From assembly GCF_945957345.1 (NCBI RefSeq), contig NZ_CAMFKW010000006.1:62001-126000 (forward strand): DNA of 64,000 bases, given 5' to 3'. Each line of letters begins with the position of its first letter. Position 1 is the stretch's first letter. Below, one piece after another: positions 55,510 to 63,935 of this stretch. Under the pieces are notes generated by a model that worked only from the letters and a program-made list of their open reading frames with translations, made no database searches and had not been told where the DNA came from. This DNA is from an uncultured Allobosea sp. (lineage in GTDB: Bacteria; Pseudomonadota; Alphaproteobacteria; Rhizobiales; Beijerinckiaceae). Both the position numbers and the translations under genes were made by a program.

Positions 55510-56133
55510 TCAGGAGATCGCCATGTAGCGGCCGGGCTTGTGGTTCATGCCGAGGATGGCGTTGAGCACGAGCGTTCCCAGCAGCGACAGCGCGACCTTG
55601 TCGGGCGGCAGCACGAAGAGCGCGGCGGCGAAGATCGCGGCGTCGATGCCGAGCTGGACCCAGCCGGCGCGCAGGCCGTGGCGCTCCTGCAGGTAGAGCG
55701 CGAGGATGTTGACGCCGCCGATCGCGGTGCGGTGACGCGCCAGCGCCAGCAGGCCGAGCCCCATCGCGACACCGCCTGCGATAGCGGCATAGAGCGGGGC
55801 CACGGCTTCGATGCGGAACCAGCCCGGGGTCGCCCAGACGAAGACGGAGACCAGCATCACGGCGGCAAAGGTCCGCAGCGTGAAGGGCAGGCCCATGCGC
55901 TGGAAAGCCAGCCAGTAGAACGGCAGGTTGATGACGAAGAAGAGCAGGCTGAAATCAGCTCCCGTGGCGAATTGCAGCAAGAGGGCGAGCCCGGCCGCGC
56001 CGCCGGTCAGCACCGTCGCCTTGGCGAAGAGGACGATGCCGAAGCTGATCATCAGCGTGCCCAGCGGCAAGGCGATGAGGTCCTCGTAGAAGCGGTGCTG
56101 CTGCGGCAGGGTGGAGGTAGCGGTCTGGGGCAT
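55510..56133 (-). CDS. YitT-family membrane protein
   Basis: About 207 residues with five hydrophobic segments and YitT hallmarks (GTLMISFGIVLFAKATVLTGG; FSLLFFVINLPFYWLAF; AIGGVNILALYLQERHG). The C-terminal soluble DUF2179 half of many homologues is missing, so this is the short form. Function is unknown in the family. I chose the ATG at 56133; an in-frame TTG at 56181 would add 16 residues. Confidence 0.82.
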   Translation of the reverse strand: MPQTATSTLPQQHRFYEDLIALPLGTLMISFGIVLFAKATVLTGGAAGLALLLQFATGADFSLLFFVINLPFYWLAFQRMGLPFTLRTFAAVMLVSVFVWATPGWFRIEAVAPLYAAIAGGVAMGLGLLALARHRTAIGGVNILALYLQERHGLRAGWVQLGIDAAIFAAALFVLPPDKVALSLLGTLVLNAILGMNHKPGRYMAIS

Positions 56134-56589
56134 GGCGAGGCCTGTATCGGCTGGTGGCTTCCGGCGCCAGAGGGCCAGCAAGGATCGGGCCGGGTTGAGC
56201 CAGCCTCTGGAATGGGCTCGTCCGATACTCTTGGGCCAGAGCGAGGGCTTCGAGAAAGCTGCGATGCGGGGAAGGGTTTCGCCAAGGTGAGGCGCAGCGC
56301 AGACCGGGCTGCGGTCATCCCTTACAGTTGAGAATTTCTCGGCTCGGCAATCATGGCGGGCGGGACGCTACGTCGCCGGTCATGACGATTCCGGTGCCGA
56401 TCCGGCAGGCTCCCCGTTTCGTCGGCGCCAAAGCACGGATCGTGTTGACAAAATCTTGACAGACGGAAGGGCGCTTGCCCGTGCTTTCATCTCGACAAGG
56501 CTCGGTTTTCGGTCAATCCTTCCCTTGCCGGCATAGGAGCCATGCGCTCACTGCCGGTGAGTAACGCTTTGGCTTCGAGGAATGTGGCG
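56134..56589. other. 455-base region upstream of the cold-shock gene
   Basis: No gene is supported. Two TTGACA hexamers at 56445-56450 and 56456-56461 are candidate -35 elements, though no good -10 sequence is seen at 17 bases. The 130 bases before the cold-shock gene would form a long mRNA leader, as cold-shock genes often have. Confidence 0.4.
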
Positions 56590-56793
56590 ATGGCGACCGG
56601 AACCGTGAAGTGGTTCAACACTGAAAAGGGGTTCGGCTTCATTCAACCGGCAGAGGGCGGCAAGGATGTGTTCGTGCACATCACGGCCGTCAAGGAAGCC
56701 GGCATGATGACGCTGACGGAAGGACAGAAGGTGTCGTTCGAACTGAAGACCGAGCGCGGCAAGACGGCCGCGGGCGATCTGAAAGTGCTCTGA
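56590..56793 (+). CDS. CspA-family cold-shock protein
   Basis: 67-residue single OB-fold protein with RNP-1 KGFGFIQ and RNP-2 VFVHI, starting [18 protein letters not shown]. It binds single-stranded RNA or DNA and melts structure. GAGGAATGTGGCG precedes the ATG at 56590; an ATG at 56542 would add 16 residues not typical of the family. Confidence 0.95.
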   Translation: MATGTVKWFNTEKGFGFIQPAEGGKDVFVHITAVKEAGMMTLTEGQKVSFELKTERGKTAAGDLKVL

Positions 56794-57518
56794 GACCCTT
56801 TGTCATCGTGAGGTTCGCCTGCCACACGGGCGGGTTGCCGGCGGACGTGCGCTGAAAATGACGACCGGATCGGCGTTTCCCGCTGCCTGTCCGGCGATGC
56901 TGCCCTGTTGACCTGAATTGATGTGCCGAAAGCCCCGTCCAGGCTCGTGCCTGCGGGGTTCCGGCGTTTTGCACCCGAGGGATGCGCGGAGCCTGGCGGC
57001 GTTCGCAGTCGACGGCTGCGTGCCGATGTCGGTCGATGTCGATGGTGTCGAACAGCGACGACGTCGCGCTGCCCGGCTCCGCGCACGGGTATCTGGGGGT
57101 CTGCTTCGCTTGGACGCCCGGCGAGGGCGGAGGCCTGCCTGTTCGGCCTGTGCGAAGTCGGCACCTCCGCGCCTGACAAGCCCGCAACGGCCTGGGGCGC
57201 GAAACCCGCAATCCCCTCCGGCCCACGATGCCTCGCGAAGCCCCCCGGTCGGATGGGATGCGGGAAGAATAGGCACGGGTTGTAAGGGCGGGGATAAGTT
57301 TGGCAGGCGGCGCCGGCCGCTTTCCTCTTCGCCGCTTATTTCGAGCTCAACCGAGATGGCGGTTTGGGCGGGCGCCGATGAGAATGGTCGGGACGTCGGG
57401 TAGAAGTCCGTTATGCGTCGGAAGCAGACGCGAGCGCGGCAACCAGCGCTAGTGCTGAGACGGATTTGTATAGGTGGTGCTCAAGGGTGAGGAATTGATC
57501 CGCCTCGGACAGGAACGA
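56794..57518. other. 725-base gap without a supported gene
   Basis: The open frames here are overlapping, Arg/Pro-rich and lack plausible starts, so I call none. A bulged hairpin at about 56929-56960 (AAGCCCCG / CGGGGTT with an AGGC/GCCT inner stem) is followed by TTTT at 56967-56970 and may end the cold-shock transcript. The rest may be decayed coding sequence or a non-coding transcript. Confidence 0.4.
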
Positions 57519-58436
57519 CTATCGTCCCTTATCGAGGAAAGCCCGGACCATCGTCACGGTGGCCGCCGGGTTCTCTTCCATGATCCAGTGGCCGGAATCG
57601 GGGATGACGCCTTCGCTCACGTCGGTCGCTGCGGCCCGCATCACCGCCGCCATCGCGGTGCCGAACGACTTCTCGCCGCCGATCGCCAGGATCGGCATCG
57701 CGAGCTTGCCGCCGGCTGCCAGAAAGGCGCGGTTGTCGATCGCGTCCTGGTCGAAGGCGGCGAACTGGGCGAAGCCCGAATGCATCGCGCCGGGCAAGGC
57801 GTAGAGCTTGGCGTAGTGCTCGCGCGAAGCTTCGGTGAAGCGGGCCGGCGTCGCCGAGAACTCGTTCCAGAAGCGGTCGAGATAGATGCGCTCGCGCCCC
57901 GCGACCAGCCGCTCCATGTCCGGCCCGCCGAAGCGGAAATGCCAGAGCAGCGGGTTCTTCAGGATTTCCTCCCAGGGTCCGACGCCAGGCACCGGCGCGT
58001 CGATCAGGACGAAGCGGCCGACGCGCTGCGGCTGCTGTGCGGCGAAGGCGAAGCCGACCATGTTGCCGATATCGTGCGTCACCAGATCGGCCTGCTCGAT
58101 CTTGAGCGCGTCGAGAACGCCGGCGACGTCCCCGGCCTGCGTCTTCTTGTCGAAGCCTGAGGCCGGCTTGGACGACAGGCCGAGTCCGCGCAGATCCGGC
58201 ACCACCACCGTGTAGTTCTTCGCCAGATCGGCCGCCATCGGCGCCCACATGTCACCGGTTTCGCCGTAGCCGTGCAGCAGCACGACTGCCGGACCCCGGC
58301 CGCCGATCCGGACATGGATGGTGGCACCATTGGTAGCGATCTCCTGCGTCTTGAAGGAGGCCGGGAAGTCGGGGACCTGTGCGACCGCCGGGGCCACGAA
58401 GGCAAGCGCGCCGAGCGCCAAGGCAATTTTCAACAT
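57519..58436 (-). CDS. Exported alpha/beta hydrolase, epoxide-hydrolase/dehalogenase type
   Basis: 305 residues with a signal peptide (MLKIALALGALAFVAPAVAQ). Oxyanion motif HGYGETGDMW, nucleophile Asp122 in VTHDIGNMVGF, and catalytic His in PDSGHWIMEENP. An Asp nucleophile marks the haloalkane/haloacetate dehalogenase and epoxide hydrolase branch, rather than Ser esterases. Its ribosome-binding site lies inside a hairpin at 58444-58460. Divergent from a LysR gene that probably controls it. Confidence 0.88.
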   Translation of the reverse strand: MLKIALALGALAFVAPAVAQVPDFPASFKTQEIATNGATIHVRIGGRGPAVVLLHGYGETGDMWAPMAADLAKNYTVVVPDLRGLGLSSKPASGFDKKTQAGDVAGVLDALKIEQADLVTHDIGNMVGFAFAAQQPQRVGRFVLIDAPVPGVGPWEEILKNPLLWHFRFGGPDMERLVAGRERIYLDRFWNEFSATPARFTEASREHYAKLYALPGAMHSGFAQFAAFDQDAIDNRAFLAAGGKLAMPILAIGGEKSFGTAMAAVMRAAATDVSEGVIPDSGHWIMEENPAATVTMVRAFLDKGR

Positions 58437-58443
58437 GATGCAT

Positions 58444-58460
58444 CTCCCGCCTGTCGGGAG
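58444..58460 (-). promoter_or_regulatory. Hairpin covering the ribosome-binding site of the alpha/beta hydrolase
   Basis: In the hydrolase direction, CTCCCG-ACAGG-CGGGAG forms a six-pair stem whose second arm contains the GGGAG ribosome-binding site, seven bases before the ATG at 58436. Translation may be limited until the stem opens. Confidence 0.45.
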
Positions 58461-58574
58461 GGCGGTCGACCATGACCGTCGCTGTCAGCCCCGTTGGCAT
58501 GACGCAACGTAGCATTCGCTTCTCGTTCGGATTAGCGTCGCATCGGCGAAATTCAGCTCCGGAAAAACCGAACG

Positions 58575-59498
58575 ATGTTGAAGCTCGACGGCATCGCGAC
58601 CTTCGTCGCCATCGCGGAGGCCGGCTCGTTGAGCGAGGCCGCGCGCCGGTTGCGCCTGTCGAAATCGGTGGTCAGCGACCGCCTGGCAGAGTTGGAACAT
58701 GGTCTCGGCGCCACGTTGCTGCATCGCAGCGCCCGGCGGCTGACCCTCACCGAGGACGGCACTGCCTTTCTCGAACGCGCCACGCGCATCACCCGCGAGG
58801 TCGAGGATGCCGCGGCCGACATGGCCGAGCGGCGCGGCACGCTGGCCGGGCCGCTGTTGATCTCGGCCCCCGTCACTTTCGGGCGGCTGCATCTCGGCCC
58901 GGCGATCTATCCCTTTCTCGCGCGGCATCCCGACATCGCGCTGACGCTCGATCTCGACGACCGGCGGGTCGAGGCCGGCGCGGATAGCTATGACGCGGTG
59001 CTGCGCCATGGGCCGATCGCGGATTCGCGCCTCGTCGCCTGGACGCTGGCTCCAAGCCGCAGAGTGCTCGTCGCCGCGCCTGATTACCTGGAGCGGCGCG
59101 GTACCCCGGCTTCGGCGGCCGAACTGGATGGGCATGACGGCATCTTCTACACCAACCGGGGCAGCGGCGACTGGCGCTTCCATGGCCCGGATGGGGCGGT
59201 CAGCGTGCGCGGTCGCCCGAGCCTGCGGGTGAATAACGGCGACATGATGCGGGACGCCGCGCTGGCGGGGCTGGGCATCGCCCTGCTGCCCCTGTTCATC
59301 GCCGGAGCCGAAATCCGCAGCGGCCGCCTCGGGGTCGTCGATATCGGGGTGCAGCCGCAGGTGGAAGCCATCTATCTGGCGCATCCCGAAGGCCGCCGGC
59401 CTTCCGCCAAGCTGCGTGCCTTCGCCGATTGCCTGCGCCAGGCTTTCGGCCAACCACCCTATTGGGAGAGTTCAGAACCGCATAGATACTCGAATTGA
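58575..59498 (+). CDS. LysR-family transcriptional regulator
   Basis: 307 residues. HTH FVAIAEAGSLSEAARRLRLS-KSVVSDRLAELE, then the substrate domain with GPLLISAPVTFGRLHLGPAI and a C-terminal segment ending LAGLGIALLP. This belongs to the DsdC/AaeR-like branch common for activators next to their targets. Divergent from the exported hydrolase with a 138-base gap. Confidence 0.9.
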   Translation: MLKLDGIATFVAIAEAGSLSEAARRLRLSKSVVSDRLAELEHGLGATLLHRSARRLTLTEDGTAFLERATRITREVEDAAADMAERRGTLAGPLLISAPVTFGRLHLGPAIYPFLARHPDIALTLDLDDRRVEAGADSYDAVLRHGPIADSRLVAWTLAPSRRVLVAAPDYLERRGTPASAAELDGHDGIFYTNRGSGDWRFHGPDGAVSVRGRPSLRVNNGDMMRDAALAGLGIALLPLFIAGAEIRSGRLGVVDIGVQPQVEAIYLAHPEGRRPSAKLRAFADCLRQAFGQPPYWESSEPHRYSN

Positions 59499-59663
59499 CC
59501 GACATTACCGTTCGCATCGCGTCACTTGCAGACATTGTTAGCTTGCCCAGAAGCCGACATTGCTCCTGTGCCGCAGCAGGTTCGCTTTTCGTCCTTGGCG
59601 AGCCGATCTTCTGACTTGCAACGAGGTCTCGATTGGCAGCCGTGAACCGGTCCGGCGTCCGGG

Positions 59664-60197
59664 TCATTCGCCTTTGGCCATGACCTTCTCGAACCTGAAC
59701 ATGCCACCGTCTCCCGGCAGGGAAGGCTGGTCCGGCCGATGCGGATCCGGATGGCGCGCGTGATAATAGGCGACGATCTTGAAGCCGCATTTGTTGACGT
59801 AGAAGTGAATGTTGCGCTTCTCGAAATACGGCGTGTGCGTCGTCCAGACTTTCGTCTCGGGATAGCGGGCTTCGATCGCGCTCCAGGCGCCCCTGCCGAT
59901 GCCACGACCGTCGATACCCGCCATGACGAAGAATAGATCCAGCGAATTGTGCTGCGTCGCGACGTCGATGGCGACGACGGCCCCGCCGACCCGCCGGCCA
60001 TCCAGCAGGATATGAAGAACCTCCGCGCCGGGGGCTTCGCACGATTCGATGATGATCTCGTCAGGGGGAACAGAACCGTCGGAGACCGAGCCGAACTCCT
60101 CGATCACGGCGACGGAAAAGGCCTCCCGCAAATCCATCCTGAAACGCGGCAGGTCGGCGGCCGCCACGGGTTCGAGGGTCATCCGACGGTCATTCAT
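59664..60197 (-). CDS. GNAT-family N-acetyltransferase
   Basis: 177 residues. Acetyl-CoA site pattern [20 protein letters not shown] (Q/R-x-x-G-x-G/A) and a C-terminal strand [19 protein letters not shown]. Substrate unknown. I chose the ATG at 60197 with GGAG eight bases upstream; the open frame extends to 60272. Confidence 0.85.
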   Translation of the reverse strand: MNDRRMTLEPVAAADLPRFRMDLREAFSVAVIEEFGSVSDGSVPPDEIIIESCEAPGAEVLHILLDGRRVGGAVVAIDVATQHNSLDLFFVMAGIDGRGIGRGAWSAIEARYPETKVWTTHTPYFEKRNIHFYVNKCGFKIVAYYHARHPDPHRPDQPSLPGDGGMFRFEKVMAKGE

Positions 60198-60284
60198 CGT
60201 TCGGCTCCGTGTCAGTCCCGAAAGCGTTTTGCGTACCCATTCGCGAGCTCTCCCACCATGACGCTTTCGCAAGCGCGGGATGCT

Positions 60285-60884
60285 CTAGCGCGCGGAAGAT
60301 CCGCTGGGCCGGTTCGGCCACATCCGCGGGAGAACGTCGGTGGTGCCTCCCTTATCCTGAAGGCGATGCTTGGCCGTGCCCGCGACATGCAGGCCGACGC
60401 ACGCCAGCAGGAGATAGGCGGAGTATTTGTGGAGGGCCTGGAAGACCGCGAATGCCGCGTCGTTCTTGGGCAGGATTTCCGGCACGTGCGACAGGAAGAA
60501 GAACGGCACGCCGTCGCTCTGCGTGAAGCTGCTCGACATCGCATAGCCGAGCACAGGCGTGAGTAGGGTCAGCGCGATCATCAGGCGGTGGGTGGCGTGC
60601 GACAGCCATTTTTCCCAGCCACGCAGAGCGCAAGGAGCGTCGGGGAGCAGGCTGCGATAGCGCGAGCGCAAAGCCAGGTGCACGAGAGCCAGAAGCCAGA
60701 CCAGGATGCCGAACTGCTTGTGGTTGGCATAGAAGAAGCCGGCGCTGGCATCGTCTTCCGCAAGTCCGGTCATATAGAAGCCGGTCGCGATCAGCGCGAG
60801 GATCAGCATCGCCCTGGCCCAGTGCAGAAGGCGCATCGGGCGCGGATAGATGATGCCCCGCTCGGTTGTCGGCGTCTCGGTCAA
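60285..60884 (-). CDS. Cytochrome b561
   Basis: 199 residues, four membrane helices with haem-ligand histidines in MRLLHWARAM, YANHKQFG, LSHATHRLMIA and QALHKYSAYLLLACVGLHVAG. Di-haem quinol-linked electron carrier in the inner membrane. In the same direction as the small membrane gene at 61118-61237 and near a divergent two-component system that may control it. Confidence 0.92.
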   Translation of the reverse strand: MTETPTTERGIIYPRPMRLLHWARAMLILALIATGFYMTGLAEDDASAGFFYANHKQFGILVWLLALVHLALRSRYRSLLPDAPCALRGWEKWLSHATHRLMIALTLLTPVLGYAMSSSFTQSDGVPFFFLSHVPEILPKNDAAFAVFQALHKYSAYLLLACVGLHVAGTAKHRLQDKGGTTDVLPRMWPNRPSGSSAR

Positions 60885-61117
60885 GAAAGAGGTCCTTTTC
60901 TCGTCAGTTTTGCCCGGTCACGCCGGCGGGAACACCATGGAGATTGGGCGAATCTTCGGGCGCATTCGGGCGGAGTAGGGTCACAGGAGGGGACAGGCTG
61001 CCAATGCACGACGGCGTGAGGACGCTGTGTCCAGACCTCTTCGGTTCTAGTGATGCCTTGGGCGGGCGGATCTTCCGACCGGGGCATCGAGCAGAAGAAC
61101 CCGGCGATGGTGTGAGG

Positions 61118-61237
61118 TCATTGGCCGTGCAGGAGCGCGACGGCGAGCAGGGGCCCAATGAAGAAGCCGAATAGGATGCTCGCCGCCGCGAGAATCCGCA
61201 GCGGCAGAGGGAGCCGTTGCTCTTCCCGACATTGCAA
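61118..61237 (-). CDS. Probable 39-residue membrane protein
   Basis: TTG start at 61237 preceded by GAGGAACAGG; 39 residues with one strong membrane segment (RILAAASILFGFFIGPLLAVALL) after a charged N-terminus. An in-frame ATG at 61306 is an alternative start giving 62 residues. It lies 56 bases downstream of one of two inverted regulatory boxes, mirroring the response-regulator gene on the other side. Family unknown. Confidence 0.45.
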   Translation of the reverse strand: MQCREEQRLPLPLRILAAASILFGFFIGPLLAVALLHGQ

Positions 61238-61292
61238 GAGCCTGTTCCTCGACGTGTGCGACGATCTCATGCCGTTCAGAGCAAGCGCCCGA

Positions 61293-61310
61293 CGTTGCGC
61301 GAACATTACG
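61293..61310 (-). promoter_or_regulatory. Candidate response-regulator box B, facing the small membrane gene
   Basis: On the minus strand it reads CGTAATGTTCGCGCAACG. It matches 14 of 18 bases of box A at 61362-61379 in inverted orientation. The two AA-containing half-sites are 11 bases apart, the spacing used by OmpR-family dimers. Confidence 0.55.
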
Positions 61311-61325
61311 CGACGGGGTGACGTG

Positions 61326-61362
61326 GCCCTCGCCGGTCATCCGGTGGCTCTGGGGCGAGGGC
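61326..61362. promoter_or_regulatory. Nine-base perfect stem between the two regulatory boxes
   Basis: GCCCTCGCC and GGCGAGGGC are perfect inverted repeats around a 19-base loop, just upstream of box A. It may be a leader hairpin, or a regulatory palindrome. Confidence 0.45.
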
Positions 61363-61379
61363 GTAATCTTCGTGTAAGG
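61362..61379 (+). promoter_or_regulatory. Candidate response-regulator box A, facing the two-component operon
   Basis: CGTAATCTTCGTGTAAGG holds two GTAA half-sites exactly 11 bases apart, 44 bases before the response-regulator start. This fits autoregulation by an OmpR-family regulator. Confidence 0.55.
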
Positions 61380-61422
61380 ATGCCCGTCAAAGAAGCGACG
61401 CGTACCCAAGGAATGTTCGCCA

Positions 61423-62097
61423 GTGCGCCTGCTTGTCGTCGAGGATGATGCCGATCTCGGTCCGTGGCTCCGCGATGCGCTGGAGAAGGCGCTCGGCGGG
61501 GCGGATCTCGTGGCGACGCTTGACGAGGCACGCGCTGCGCTGAAGGTGCGCCCTTTCGATCTCATCGTGATGGATCGGCGCCTGCCCGACGGGGACGCGA
61601 TCTCGCTCATTGCCACGATGCGGAGGCTCAACCCGCGCCCGAGCATTCTGGTGCTGACGGCGCTCGACGACCCGAACGACATCGCCAAGGCGCTCGATGC
61701 CGGCGCCGACGACTATCTCGCCAAGCCCTTCGAGCCGGTCGAGCTGATTGCGCGCGCCAAGGCGGTTCTCAGGCGCAACCAGCTCGACCAGAAAGGCGTC
61801 TCGAGCGTCGCCAATCTCCGTTTCGACATCTTCGCGCGAACCGCCTATGTCGACGACCAACTCCTGATCCTGCCGCGCAGGGAACTGGCCCTACTCGAAG
61901 CGTTGATGCGACGGGCGGGCCAGGTCGTCCTGCGCGAGAGCCTCGAGAATGCGGTCTATGGCTTCGACGACGAGATCCAGTCCAATGCGATCGATGCCCA
62001 TCTGTCCCGCCTGCGCAAGCGCTTGCGCGAAAACGGTTGCCAAGCCGAGATCAAGCCGTTGCGCGGGATCGGCTATCTGATGACGGATTCAGCATGA
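61423..62097 (+). CDS. OmpR-family response regulator
   Basis: 224 residues: REC domain with Asp51 (LIVMDRRLPDGDA), Lys in DYLAKPFEPVELI, then a winged-helix DNA-binding domain (RRELALLEALMRRAGQVVLR; HLSRLRKRLRENGC; IRGIGYLM-type end). Start is GTG at 61423 with AAGGA upstream. It overlaps the kinase gene (ATGA). The QseB/PmrA-like branch is the closest pattern, and those regulators often sit beside b561 or similar membrane genes. Confidence 0.92.
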   Translation: MRLLVVEDDADLGPWLRDALEKALGGADLVATLDEARAALKVRPFDLIVMDRRLPDGDAISLIATMRRLNPRPSILVLTALDDPNDIAKALDAGADDYLAKPFEPVELIARAKAVLRRNQLDQKGVSSVANLRFDIFARTAYVDDQLLILPRRELALLEALMRRAGQVVLRESLENAVYGFDDEIQSNAIDAHLSRLRKRLRENGCQAEIKPLRGIGYLMTDSA

Positions 62098-63419
62098 CGC
62101 TGAAGGGCCGGTCGATCGCCACCTCGGCGGCCATGCTGCTCGGCGGGCTGATCTCGGCGTTCCTATTCTGCCTGTTTCTGGGCTTCATCGCCTTCTATGG
62201 CGACGACGGCGATGTCGCCCAATATGACATCGCCACTGAAATCAAGCGCTCCGTCGACAAGGACGAGAGCGGCCGGCCCCGGATCGCTCCGACCGTGAAG
62301 CTGCTGGCGTTCCAGCGCCAGTTTCCGAAGCTCTGGTACATGGTGAGCACGCCGCAGGGCAGTCTCTCCTATGGCGAGGTGCCGGCCCGGGTGCTGGCGG
62401 GCAAGGATGTGTGGGACCCACCGCAGGCCCTTTCGGCCCATGACGCCGGCGGTAATTTCCTACGTATGAGCCGCTCCGCGCGCGTCGGCACCGATCCCGA
62501 TATCCTCATCGAGCTCGGCGGAGCCGCCTACAGCAGCACCGAGGTCGTCCTGTCACTCCTCAGGGAGCCCGACATAACCTCGACCATGCTGGCCGCAGCT
62601 CTCACAATCATCATTCTCACGACCGTTCTGGTCGTCCCCGCTTTGATCGTGCGGCCCGTTCGGCGCGCCGCGGCCGCAGCCGAAGAGATCGGCGCCAGGG
62701 ACGGCGTGCGGCTGCCGATCCAGAGCCAGCCCTCCGAGCTGAGGCCTCTGGCTCTCGCCTTCAACCGCGCGCTGGACCGCATCGATGCAGCGACGGCCGA
62801 GCAGCGGCGCTTCCTCTCCAATGCCGCTCATGAGCTGCGCACGCCGCTGACGCGCCTGCGCACCAGGCTCGAACGCGTCGAAGACAAGGAGATCAAGGCG
62901 GAGCTCGTCGGCGAGCTGCAATCGCTGTCCGGAACGGTGACGATGCTGTTGCAGTTGGCGCGCCTGACGTCCCAGCCGACCGAGATGACCCGGATCGATC
63001 TTGCCGCAACGGCCCGCGACGCGGCCGCACGGGAAGTGCCGACCGCGTTGGCGGGCGGCATCGATCTCGAGTTCCGTGGCGATGCGCCGGAGATGATCTC
63101 CGGCTCGGTCCAGGCGATCGGTATCGGCCTGTCAAATCTCATCCGCAACGCGATCCAGCATGGCGGGGCGGGCGGACGGGTTGTGGTTGAGGTCGGAGCG
63201 CCCGGTCGGGTCTCTGTTATCGACTTCGGCGCCGGACTCGGCTCGGCCTATGACGGGCGAGCGGTCATCGAGCCCTTCGCGCGCGGCAAGCAGGACGGCT
63301 CGGGTACCGGGCTCGGACTCTCCATCGTCGCGCAGGTGGCGGCGCTTCACGGTGCGAGCCTCTCGATCGACGAGACGTCCGGCGGCGGCACCACCGTCAC
63401 CCTGACGTTTCCGACCTGA
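62094..63419 (+). CDS. Sensor histidine kinase, partner of the OmpR-family regulator
   Basis: 441 residues: membrane segment about 10-34, periplasmic sensor about 35-162 of unknown fold, membrane segment about 163-185, HAMP, HisKA with His246 (LSNAAHELRTPLTRLRTRLE), and an HATPase with NLIRNAIQHG, DFGAGLG and GTGLGLSIV. It should phosphorylate the regulator upstream. The signal is not known. Confidence 0.92.
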   Translation: MTLKGRSIATSAAMLLGGLISAFLFCLFLGFIAFYGDDGDVAQYDIATEIKRSVDKDESGRPRIAPTVKLLAFQRQFPKLWYMVSTPQGSLSYGEVPARVLAGKDVWDPPQALSAHDAGGNFLRMSRSARVGTDPDILIELGGAAYSSTEVVLSLLREPDITSTMLAAALTIIILTTVLVVPALIVRPVRRAAAAAEEIGARDGVRLPIQSQPSELRPLALAFNRALDRIDAATAEQRRFLSNAAHELRTPLTRLRTRLERVEDKEIKAELVGELQSLSGTVTMLLQLARLTSQPTEMTRIDLAATARDAAAREVPTALAGGIDLEFRGDAPEMISGSVQAIGIGLSNLIRNAIQHGGAGGRVVVEVGAPGRVSVIDFGAGLGSAYDGRAVIEPFARGKQDGSGTGLGLSIVAQVAALHGASLSIDETSGGGTTVTLTFPT

Positions 63420-63590
63420 CGCCTCGCGGCGCCGTAGCGTAATGCGCCGGTAATCCTGGGATCGAGAATGGCGCTCGTCATCGAGATACGAGGAACCTGC
63501 CGGCGCTTACTCCAATTGGAGCATGTCTGCGGTTTTCGGAGGTGATCTCATCGAAGCTCCAATCCGCTTTCCGGTGCTGGAGGAGTGTAT

Positions 63591-63935
63591 ATGAGAAGCC
63601 AGATCGAACCACTCGGCGATACCTGCACCCGCCGGCGCCATACTCGCCCCGGATACATCGCTGCAGCAGGCCTGTTCGCGCTCGCTCTCTTTGGGGCCGG
63701 TGAAGCATCGGCCGGATGCGTGATGCAACGCCAGTGCCGCCCAGCCTACCGCACCGAGCAATTCGTCCAGTATCAGCAGCGCTGCAACACCATGTATTTC
63801 GCTGGCCGCCGGCAGACGAGCTGCCAATCCGTTCCGGTCCAATCGGTCCGTCCCGTGGCGTATCAGGACTGCTCCCAGGTCAAGCGCGTCTGCAGCGATC
63901 TCGGCTCGCTGGTCGGCAGCGGCAGGCGCCGCTGA
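63591..63935 (+). CDS. Small secreted six-cysteine protein of unknown function
   Basis: 114 residues with a long N-region and hydrophobic core (YIAAAGLFALALFGAGEASA) forming a signal peptide with cleavage near Ala41. The mature part, rich in Gln, Arg and Tyr, has six cysteines, enough for three disulfides. GGAGGAG lies five bases before the ATG at 63591. I recognise no family. It follows the kinase by about 170 bases and may be separate. Confidence 0.7.
   Translation: MRSQIEPLGDTCTRRRHTRPGYIAAAGLFALALFGAGEASAGCVMQRQCRPAYRTEQFVQYQQRCNTMYFAGRRQTSCQSVPVQSVRPVAYQDCSQVKRVCSDLGSLVGSGRRR

Noticed and set aside
54241..56331. Plus-strand open frame of about 696 codons across lldD and the YitT gene
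   Set aside because: It runs opposite two recognised genes and has no recognisable domain.
60881..61158. Two minus-strand open frames between cytochrome b561 and the small membrane gene
   Set aside because: Pro/Ser/Arg-rich translations without start signals or conserved patterns; they overlap each other in different frames.
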